Positions 1-10,900 of a stretch of DNA of 62,000 bases are shown here, one piece after another. The notes below the pieces were generated by a model that worked only from the letters and a program-made list of their open reading frames with translations, had not been told where the DNA came from and made no database searches. Where the stretch lies: positions 114,333 to 176,332 of the forward strand of contig JBBHKE010003155.1 in NCBI GenBank assembly GCA_037447655.1, in the 5' to 3' direction. The number at the start of each line of letters is the position of its first letter. Position 1 is the first letter of the stretch. This stretch comes from Zygnema cylindricum. Lineage: Eukaryota; Streptophyta; Zygnematophyceae; Zygnematales; Zygnemataceae. The translations under genes and the position numbers were made by a program.

Positions 1-476
1 GGGGTGGGGAAGAAGAAGGAAGAGGAGAAGAGGAGGGGTAAGGGGAGAGGGGGGGATGAGGGGGAGGGGGAGGAGGAGGAGGAGGAGGAGGAGGTCAGAC
101 AGTGCAGTGTCAGAGAACGCGTCAGTGAGAACCCGCGACGGGAATTTTTGCACTGTCTACAGTGTGTAGGCTCTCTCCTCGAAGAGGCCCCGTACCGAAA
201 TGTGTTCCAGTCCCCTCCCTATTCCCCTCTCCCCCTCGCCCCCTCTCCTCGGAGGAGGAGGAGGGGGAGGGGGAGTAGGGGGGGAGAGGGGAATGGGGAG
301 GAGAAGAGGAGAAGGAAGAAGAAGGGGTGGGGGAGGAGGAGGAGGGGAAGGAGGAAGAACAGGAGAGAAGAGAATGGGAACAAAGTTGAAAATAATAAGA
401 GAATATGAGGGTAAGGGCAAAGAGTGAAAAGTAAGAAGAGTAAGAAAGAATCTTGGAGCGGAAGATAAACAGAAAA

Positions 477-480
<4 letters not shown>
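1..480. repeat. GA/GGA-rich low-complexity DNA
   Basis: Purine-rich tracts (GGGGAGG, GAGGAG runs) flank a short mixed stretch at about 90-230. Open frames here are composition artefacts. The region is probably intronic or 3' to the BE1-like exons. I found no exon for the next conserved BE1 block. Confidence 0.7.

Positions 481-538
<58 letters not shown>
481..538. repeat. (GA)n microsatellite
   Basis: An almost perfect GA dinucleotide run of about 58 bp. Confidence 0.97.
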
Positions 539-542
<4 letters not shown>

Positions 543-1060
543 TGTAAAGCTTTCAGATTTGGTAAAATTGATGCATTCGTCATTTTTGGAGAAGTTCTGA
601 AGAGTAGCTTTTCCAGTGGATTTTTTTTTCTTTTATTTATTTTATGAAACTTGGTTATAATTAACCGTTTTTTATTTTTTTTATGCATGTGGGCAAATAC
701 TCAAGTTATTAAATTTAATTCCATTCCCACTTTTCTTACTAAATTCAAAATAAACTTTTAACTGTTTTTGCAATTTTCATACATAATTAATACACACTAA
801 TAAATACCTGTAGGTGGTTTTCTGCAAAAATTAGGGTTCTCTCACTCTCTTTCCGATTAGTCAATGTTCTCACAATCTGGTCAATGTAGAAAAAAGAGAA
901 AAGAAAAAACGAAAGAAAAGAAAGTCAAAGGAATGAGATCAATAAAAGCGCATGTAAAAAATATGCGGAAATAAACTAAGATAAGAATTTTTAAAATAGC
1001 AGAAGGCTTCTTCTTCAGACATTAAATATAGGTGGTTGAACATACAACTTAGACAACAAT
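539..1060. other. AT-rich region without recognised feature
   Basis: AT-rich intron-like sequence with A- and T-runs. I see no exon, RNA gene or repeat family in it. Confidence 0.5.
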
Positions 1061-1199
1061 TTATAGATACGACAAATAAATATATACTATATAGGCATCA
1101 TACATACAAATGTAAGCATAAACATAAGAGGGAACAATTACCAAACATAAGATAGGTGGAACTTGGGAGACAAAACAAACTACACAAAAAAACAAAAAA

Positions 1200-1620
1200 C
1201 AAAACGACGAAGGGAACTTAGAACACGAGACACTGAAACGAACATAGGACATAAATTGCAGAACAGAGAACATACATGGAACTACGACATCGAAACTATA
1301 ACATAGAACAGTGAACATTAAAAATTGAACCTAGAGCATTGGACATTGGGCATCGAACATTAAACATAGAACATTGAACACTTAACTTTGAACTTTGAAT
1401 ATTGAAAATTTAGCATTGTTTTACATGAACACGTAACACATAACATATAACATATAACATGAAACATTGAACATAGAACATTAAACTTTGAATACAAGAA
1501 CACAGCACATAGAACATAGTGCTTAAAACATACAGAATACAACATAGAAAAGAGAACATCAAACATCAAAGATTGAACATCAAAAATTGAACATTGACCA
1601 TGAACATTGAACGTTAAATA
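1200..1620. repeat. Degenerate GAACATTGAACAT-type minisatellite
   Basis: The motif GAACAT, as GAACATTGAACA, AACATAGAACAT or AACATTAAACAT, recurs every 8-14 bp for about 400 bp and leads straight into the (AT)n tract. It contains no credible coding sequence. Confidence 0.75.
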
Positions 1621-1622
1621 TA

Positions 1623-1625
<3 letters not shown>

Positions 1626-1710
<85 letters not shown>
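1626..1710. repeat. (AT)n microsatellite
   Basis: A continuous TA/AT dinucleotide run of about 85 bp. Confidence 0.97.
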
Positions 1711-1714
<4 letters not shown>

Positions 1715-2023
1715 CAATCTTTTGGAACATACAACATCGGAGAAAAACACAAAACACCACAAAATACACACAACACGGACCAAAAAAGAACAAAACTCGG
1801 AGCGACAAAAAATTGTACCCACAATAATCTTTTTACAGTCAACCTCTACATAAAGAACTATTGAACATTCCACTTCCAATCAACCAATTCCAAAATGCTA
1901 CAAACATAATCGGAAACTCTTAAATAACACTAAAATACCATAACAAAGCCTTGAAATTATCCTCTTTACGGCATAACCATCCCTTTATAGAAAATAGTAC
2001 CTCTTTTTGCAAAGTAAACTCAC

Positions 2024-5000
2024 CTCGGTCATCTTCCATTCTTCGTCAGGAAGATTGTTTATTAACCATTCCCACATATTGGAAGGACCCACTTGTACCC
2101 TATAATCAAAACCTAAGCCTCCTTGAGAAGTAGGATGACATAAACCTGGATAAAGTGTATGCTGCTTCCTCCTAAAACCCAAAACCCCCAAAAACCGAAG
2201 CGGAAAAACCAGAACTAGTCTCATCACCTTTTCAAATAAGACAAAATTCCTTAAGTTTTAATTCTTTATCTTTCTTAAATCTTCTAGCATCTCTCTCTCG
2301 CTTCGTTTTTCCTCTCTCCCTCTCAATCCATTTCTTAAACTCAAATAAATGAGAGACGTGAATTCCAGATGTTCTCTTACTTATATTTTTCTCACATGAA
2401 TTTCATCCTTATAAAAAATTAACATTTCCGAACAAATTTGACATATATTGAATGATCCTTCTGTGCTTTTTCATCAACAAAATTTCCTAGAAATCTAAGA
2501 TTAAGGACAAATTTGACAAAAAAGAGATAAAAATGGTTTCGAATTTCGCACATCCTCTGCGATGGTAATGATGTCAGGTTTCAGTTGTCGCAACATTTCA
2601 TTTGCAAGAATCAAATATATAATTGCATCTCCGTCCACATTTTGGTTAAAATATCTGAAAAACAGAAAAAACAAAAAAGACAGAAAACACAGGAAAATAC
2701 AGTCACTTTTGTCACATTTCAGAAGACAATAATCATAACAAGTCTTTCAAAGCGGCTTCCTGAAATAAAATGAAGTGAAATGGAACGGAATGGAATGAAA
2801 TAGATTGAAAATAAAATGAAATGGAAAACTAAAAAACTAGAACTATAATTCAACTTGTTCAATTTCACATTTCATAACACTTTCAATTTGTTCGAACCCT
2901 TGCCCAAAATTAAATGCTTAAAACCATCAATTCTCAAGCTCTAAATTCCAATTCGAAATCGGATCAAAATGTGAAGGAAAACTATGATAAGAATAATAAC
3001 AATAACAACAACAATGGAAAACGCACTCTTCAACATTCCAAGTTGGACCCATTTTTCCATTATGGGTATAAATCATAGAAGAAACAGAATGAAAGTGAAA
3101 ACCGTCAATATGATATTCTTCGACCCACCTGCACCCAAAACCCCATTGCACCCCTTTGTATTTCACATCCAGAAACCAAAGTAAAAAAAGAGAGACAAAA
3201 ATCGTAATTTTAAGACACACAAAAATTGTAAAAACAGAAACCTGTTTCAGAAAGGAAAACAGTTTCAAAAGCAAAAAAAATCAAAGAAACAGACAGCGTC
3301 TCAAAGGCAGAGTGTTGAGATTCTGGTTTCCAAACGGACAGTATCCGAGGAAAAAGATTCCGAAGAAAGATCTTGAGTGTGAAATGGCCATTTTTCTACG
3401 CCTCACAAATCTGAACAATAAAACATTAAAATCACAGCATCTGAGGAAAAAGAAACAAGGAGATCTTGACCGTCCAGTTGCCATTTTTTCTATATCTCAC
3501 GATTCTAAAAAGGTATATTTACTTATTATTGAGATAAGTTTACGATGTAATACACACTAATTTGGTAAGCTGCCTGAAACCATAAGCAATCTACAGCCTT
3601 TTGTCAATAACATAAGTATCATAATAGTTCCTTCCATACTTGCAGATTTTCTAACAATTCTTAAGGGTTTTTTAGAGTTTATGGTCTTTTCCTACCATCT
3701 GAGATTAGAAAGCAAAAATTGAAGTACTTGCGGTTCCCCATATCGCAACATTCGAGTTCCCCATCTCTCATGCTGCCCTCTTAATCCTGTCATAGCCCAT
3801 CTCCGAGGGTTATTATAAAAGTTGATAATCAAGATTATGAACTCCTGATATTCTCCTAGAGACTATTAGAAAAGATGATAACCACAAACATTAATTAACT
3901 CCTAGAGGCTATTATAAAAGATGATATTAACAATCAGTAACTCCAGCAGACTGTTATTGCAAACAACTCAGTCTAAACTAAAACTTTTCCTCCTCACCTT
4001 TGCGAAAAAAACAGACTCGTTTTAAACAACTCCGTCTAAACTAAGAATTTTTCCTCCTCACCTTTGTGCAGAAAACAGTCCGCGGAACCGTCGAAGAGGG
4101 CGAGACCGTCCATTTCATTGGGAGCCACGTGGGAGTGAACCACGTCTAAGAGGACCAGCAAACCCAGACCTGCAGGGAAACTGGATGTCACGTGTCAGCA
4201 GTTCATGTGCCACTTGTCAGTAAATCTGGAGGCCACGTCTCTGACAGTCATTCTTTATGCACGTGTCAGTCCACCTGGATGCCACGTGTCAGCAGTTCAT
4301 ATTCCACGTGTCAGACAATCTGGATGGCGCGTATCAGCCAGTCAGTCTGTATGGACGTGTCAGTCCATCTGGATGCCACTTGTCAGCCAGTCGATCTGGA
4401 TGCCTTGTGCCGGACAATCTGGATACCACGTGTCAGTCAATCTGGATGGCACGTGTCAGTCATGCAAAATGTCACATGTGTCAGTCATTATGATACCATA
4501 CGTCAGTTACTCTTGATCCCATGTTAGATATATAGGATGCCATGAGCCAGCCAGTTCCCAATCAGTCAGGAACGGACCATCCAGTCAACCAGGATGCCAC
4601 GTGTCAGTCAATCAGGATGCTACATGTCTGTCAGTTTTTGAGTCAGTCAGGATGCCACATGACTGTTCTTCAGAAATGCCAGGTGTCAGTCCCCTCCAAA
4701 TGCACGTTTTCAGTTTCCTCAGAATGACAGGAAGTTGGGCAGAGACCCAGACATGTAGGCCACGTTTCATTCCTATTGCCACATGGAAGTAACACAGTGA
4801 ATTGTTATCAGCAGTAATAACACAAATTCGGTGCCGGTTTTTTCTGGCATTGGAAATAAAATAGAGTTACAAATACTGATTGTTTTTTTCACAGTCCAAA
4901 GTCATCCACATCGCCGGAACTTAAATTAAAATCAATAACACTAAAATAAAATCCATGCTCTATATTTCTGAACGGTAATAACGAATCACGGTGTAATGCA

Positions 5001-7867
5001 AAAGGGCAGTCAGCCTCTCTATGTCAAGTGTCAGTCACTAGTGGTGCTATGCCTTAGTCCTTCTGGATGCCACACGTCAGCCATTCTCCACTCTGTCGGA
5101 AAATCATCAGTAAGTCCATCAAGATGCGACGTGTCATCTTGGTTGCCATACATCTCATAACTGTTCTTCAGAAATGTCACATATCAGTCCCTTTCAGATC
5201 CACAATTTAGTTCCTCGGAATGTCAGAAAGACCAATAGACTCAGAAGGACCTATAGGGAGATGGAATGCCAGGTGTCAATCACTCTGGATGTCTTCTCAG
5301 AACACCAGTTAGTCAGATTGCCACGTGTCAACACTTTGGATGTCACTTGCTGAAAGATGACAAGTTGACTGCCACATGTCAGTCAAGTAAGGATGTCACG
5401 TGTCAGTCCTTGAAGATGCTATGTAAAATGCCACGTGTCAGTCCATCAAAGTTGCCACATACCACTCCTTCAAACTGCCATCTACAGGTCCATCCTGAAG
5501 ACAAAAAACAGTAAATCAACATGCGACTGTTTTTCAAAATGACACATGTCACTTCCTCAGGATGCCAGGAATGAAGCTACTTAAGACAACATTCAGGAAC
5601 ACAAAAAAGGTCACATGTCAGTCTGTATAGTTTATATTCGTCATGATGAAATCATCTCTATTCCATTAGAATGCTGATATGTCACTCCATAAGATTGCCA
5701 CCTGGCATCCATTCCTTGCTGCAATCTGCCACAAATATGGGGACTATTCCTTTCATTGCTACTAGAGATAACTGTAAAATCATAAAATCATAAAATAGTC
5801 AAAATAACACTAACTAAATAAGTGGCTTTAAAATGTGCCACGTCCTCAACTGTAATTTGTTGTTAACACTGCCATTGCTTTGATGCCAGTAATCCACTAA
5901 CTCGAAAGCGGAAAAAGGTGTACTCTAGCTCCAAAAGTGTTGCAAAAGATAACAGTGTAAGTATAACCAAACTGTTGGAATGAAAACAAGCTAATAGGAG
6001 AAAAAAAGCCGGCAATTTTATCTCCAAATGAAACTAAAAAAAGGAACAGACATGAATAAATAAAAGATAAAAGCATACCATGAGCAGTATCTACCAATCG
6101 TTTGAAGTCTTCAGGTGTCCCGAAACGACTACTGACTGCAAAAAAACTGGTAACCTGTACCCAACTTTACCCCATTTTCTTACATGCCTTCGACAAAAAA
6201 ACCCTCATTTTCAAAGTTACCTTCTGGAAACAACTCCATTTTCTAAGTTTACTTTACCAGGATACATTCCAAATTTTTCTTTTCTTCAGAAATTCCAGAA
6301 TTATCACTCACATTGCAAAATCACAACAACCTTTTACTCTCTGTAGCAAAGTCTAAAAGAAAAAAAAAGCGGTTTAACAAACAAAAAATCAAGAAACTCA
6401 ATTTTTGAAAAGCATTTGACGAGGAAATAAAAAATCAACAAAAACAATTATGCTGCAGTATGTGAAATCTAACATTCTGAAAGTTATTTGATGACTACAG
6501 TTAGTCTGAACGACACTTTTTATCAATATAGTCTGTTTAATAAAAAAAAAATTAACGTGAATTAAATGAAATCGCTTATTGCAAAACATGAATACTGGAA
6601 TGCTCTTATTGTGCCAGGACGTGTCTGGACTCTCTCTCTCACTCCCTCTCCCTCTCCCACTCCCTCTTCCCCTCCCACTCCCTCTCCCTCTCCTTCTCCC
6701 TCTCTCTCCCTCTCTCCTTCTCTCCCGTTTTCCCCCCTCTCTGTCACTCCCTTTCTGTCCCCTTTCTCTCAAGTTTTGTTTTCTTTTTGACAATTTACTC
6801 TTCTCTCTCTCCACTCTGGCCTCTGTTCCTTTATCCTCCAGTAGAACATTGTTCACAAATCCACACTAAAAATGCCTACAATCTTGTCTCTGCCCTCTTT
6901 CCTCCCTCCAGACGCTCAATATTAAACAAATGTCACAAGATCCACACAAACTGTTGTGAAAAAGGTCCCAAATGAGTTACTAACCTTGTATCCGAGACTC
7001 GAATAATCGGAATGCTCCATTATACCCATTAATTGTACAACTGTATATCCACAATCTTTAATATAGGGGAGAACCTGCAAAAGTAAAAGTGACTTTTACA
7101 TTTGTTGGGCTCGTAATGATAAATTGCCCACATTATGTAATTTGTGCCGTTTTTTGTGTTTTTTTTGTGCATGCCCCAGAAAGGAAAAGCAGCATACTTT
7201 AATGAGTTTCGCGTATATCGGTATCTGCATACATATACGCATAGAGAGAGAGGGAGAAGGGGAGAGAGTGAGGGGAGAGGGAGAGAAAGAGAGAGGGAGA
7301 GGGAGAGAGAGAGAGACAGAGAGAGAGAGAGACTGTGAAGTGACTAAACGATGTGGACTCTCCTTTTTGTCCACTCATCTCCACATAAGCCTCATGAGAA
7401 TTGAATCCCGCCGAGGAGGACGGAGAGAAAGTGAGAGAAAGAGAGTGAGAAAATAGAGACAGGGATAGAGAGACCGATTAAAGGATATGGACTCTCCTTT
7501 TGGTCCACTCACCTCCATGTAAGCCTCAGATGAGAATTGACTCCTTACGAGGAGGGCGGAGAGAGAGAGAGTAAGAGAAAGAGAGAGTGAGAGAGACCTT
7601 GTCTGAGAAGTGGTTAAAGGATGTAACTTCTCGTTCTTGTCCTCTCATCCCTATGTGATCCTCATAGATGAGAACTGAGTCAAGCCAAGGAGGCTGAGAG
7701 ATAGAGGAGAGAGAGAGAGAGGGAGAGAGAGAGACCTTGACTGAAGTGATTAACGGATGTGGACTCTCCTTCTGGTCCACTCATCTCTATGTACGCCTCT
7801 TACATGAGAATTGACTGCAGCCAGGAGGGCTGAGAGAGAGAGAGTGAGAGAAAGAAAGTGAGAGAAA

Positions 7868-7924
<57 letters not shown>

Positions 7925-10900
7925 TGTATGAGAAGTGGTTAAAGGATGTAGCTTCTCCTTTTTGTCCATTCATCTACATGTGAGCCTCATAGCTGAGAAC
8001 TGACTCCAGCTGGAGAGGCTGAGAGGGATAGAGACAGCGAGAGAGAGAGAAAGGGAGAGAAAGAGAGAGGGGGAGAGAGAAAAAGAGAGGGGGAGAGAGA
8101 GAAAGAGACCTTGTCTGTGAAGTGGTTAAAGGATGTGACTTCTCCTTTTTGTCCACTCAGCCCCTTGTGAGCTACATAGATGAGAACTGACTCCGGTCGA
8201 GGAGGCTGAGAGGGAAAGAGATAGAGAGAGAGCGAGAGAGGGAGAGGGAACGAAAGAAAGAGAAAGAGATACCTTTTCTGTGAAGTGGTTAAAGGATGTG
8301 ACTTCTCCTTTTTGTCCACTCATTCCCACATGAGCCTCGTAAATGAGAACTGATTCCGGCCGAGGAGGGCTCTCATGTCGCCACCTGTACCTCTCGTTTA
8401 ACGGAGGATCCCAGAACACAGAACTCCGTCTTCCACTAATAGGATCTGTTATTCCCACCAAAATATTACAAATTTCCACCGATGTTTTGAAAATACCCAC
8501 TATTTTTTTGTGAATATCCACCAAAATTTTGTAAATTCCAACCAATTTTTTGTTAATTCCTCCAGAATTTTTGTAAATTTCTACCAGAAGTTTTAGCTTC
8601 TCAACAAATTTCTGTACATTCTCACTAACACTTTATAAATCCTCACCAAAAAATTGTTACTTCCTATAAAAAGTTTTCCCACCAAAGTTATAATCCCAAT
8701 CAAAATTCTTGGGAGTTCCACACCAAAAATGGCACATTCCTACTAAAATTTTGCAAACTCCAGCCAAAATTTTGCAAACTCCCGCCAAATTTTTCTGCAT
8801 TCTCACTAAAATTTTGTTAACTCCGGTAAATTTTTTTGTCAATGTCCTTATTGTTACCGCAAATTCAAGAAAACTTCGCTAAAAAGTAACCAAAAAAAAA
8901 CGCCTAACTGCTTCCAGGCTAAGTCATGATTAGAAGTGGATTCAGAGTTTATTACAGAATCGATAATTTTGACCTCCTCAAATAAAGAAAGTTGTATAAA
9001 AATAATAATCAAGAAAAGGGTACTAATCATCCGGGCAGAAAATAAGTGGTTCAGCCTCCAGAAAAGACAAGGTTTTGTAAGTAGACATTTCTCAAGAAAA
9101 GAGGATCTAAAAGAGAAAAAAATAAAATATAAAGAAAAAGGGATTTAAAATGAAGAAAATAATAATAATAATACAGCAAGGGTTTCTGAAAATGCCACCT
9201 GGCAGTACATAAGTGGCCCAAGCTGAAATTCTTTCCAAAGGTCCTTCTGGAGTAGTGAAATAAGTTCGAATTCGACATCCATGACCAATCAGAGTGCGGT
9301 ACTTTTTCTCCCAAGCATCCCTCCCCTTCCTTTCAGCAATCCAATAAGCATAAGGAACTTTTTTCATCACCCTTTCTTTCCATACAGGATCATCAATAAA
9401 TTGAAATCTTTTCGGGTCTCCTTCCTCAGACCAAATGGGAGGTAACTGAGATTTATCTCCCTCTCCCTTTATCCCTTTTCCTTCCCGTCCTTTCGTTTCA
9501 TTTACTCTTCCCTCCATCTCATAATGCATCTTTCCATTTACCCAACCTAAATGGGCATTCTTTTCCATAGCTGCCTTTTTCCAATCGAAATTGGGATCCT
9601 TTCTCATGCCCCCTTTTTGATTAATTTCATTATCTTCGAACCAATTTTCGTCCTCGGGATCGACATATTCATGTAAAAAAGTGTCTTCTCCAGGATCCCA
9701 ATATTCTTCCTGTTTTTGGTCATAAATTACTTCCCAGTCCAAATCTTGATCTCCTGAATCGGTCGATTTTTCGTAATTGTATTCTTGATCATCACGATCA
9801 CGAGTTTCTCCTTCTCGAAGCTCGTCTTCCACAAAAATCCGAAAAACGCCGTACCCGTCTTTTCCTAAATAATTATCTTTTGCCACATTTGACTTTCGAG
9901 ACCACCCATTGAAGTCACCGACAAGGGCACAAGATTTTGCAGCTGCGGAAAGAGAGACAGAGAGAGGGAGGGTGAGAGAGAGAGGAAGAGGGAGAGAGGG
10001 AGAGAAAAAAAGAGAGAGAGAAAGGAAAACAATTATTAGGAAAACTATGAAAAAGAAAAAGGGGAATTCTGACAAAACATGCAACATGACATTGAGAGAA
10101 TTTCCTCATGAAACGACTCACGGTATTATGGAGTGAGCGTTATGGAGAGACTGTCACTTCTTGTAATTACTGTGGATAATATTAAGCAAGTTGAATTACA
10201 ACGGTTTACAGCAATTATTGTGGATTATATTCATAATGGCTTACAGTAATTAGTGTGGACTTTTTTAGGCAAGTTTATTTACAATGCAAGCAAACTTAAT
10301 GTCATTTGTTAGGCGTTTTCAGACCATTTCGTTTGCAAACTAATTCGCACGTGTAGCTTAAAACACCCATCTTTTATTTTGGATGAAACGCCGTTGAATA
10401 GATCAGGTAGCAATGGGCAAATAAATACATGCATTGCGGTAATATTCTTATTTTATTTTGACTAGAAAGTTATAAAATAGACTTAGTGATAGCATTGGAG
10501 TCCGTAATAAATTCTAATCCCTTAAAAAACCCAAAAAGAAGACCGTAAAAAAGCCCTTAAATCAATTTAAAGGTACATTAATTCCAACACAAAACACTCA
10601 CCCGGAGCCCACTCATAATATTCCATTCTGTGATATCTTTTGAGCTTATTTTTTTTTCTTTTTGCATTTACTACTTGTACGCCAACACAAATCCCACTCA
10701 TCCAAAACAAACCCAAAATATTCCACTCCGTGATAACTTTCAAATCCTAATCAAATAAAAGAAAAGACATTTATTCCCACTTACCTGGAGCCCACTCATA
10801 ATATTCCAGTCCATGATATGGGTGACGATGTAATCCAAGGATTGTATGTCTGCAGGCCACTAGGCAACACATCAGCAAATGTTGAAAGTACAAAGTTTTT

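Larger units (their letters stand above)
7325..8270 (-). repeat. Tandem array of six exon 5 copies, each flanked by (GA/CT)n
   Basis: Six copies of the last 96 nt of exon 5 follow the real exon in gene sense, 122-187 bp apart. Approximate positions are 8205-8110, 8018-7923, 7829-7736, 7693-7598, 7556-7474 and 7420-7330. On the gene strand each has a CT tract before it, usually ending CTCTCAG (CTCTCCG in the last two), and most are followed by a GTCTCT donor. The copies at 8205 and 7693 are open; those at 8018, 7829 and about 7556 contain stops; the last has lost its donor. No similarity is visible to the 5' 77 nt of exon 5. Confidence 0.88.

Noticed and set aside
4-688. Open frames rich in Glu/Arg or Ser/Leu/Pro
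   Set aside because: They follow from GA- and CT-repeat composition; no domain or splice support.
1607-1879. Frames with Tyr-Ile repeats
   Set aside because: Translation of the (AT)n microsatellite.
4192-4792. Overlapping open frames with CQS/HVS patterns
   Set aside because: Direct translations of the G-box array; they shift with each unit and lie in a BE1-like intron.
8821-8900. Tiny extra exon between BE1-like exons 4 and 5
   Set aside because: Joining 9199 directly to 8445 preserves both phase and the family's spacing, so no extra exon is needed.
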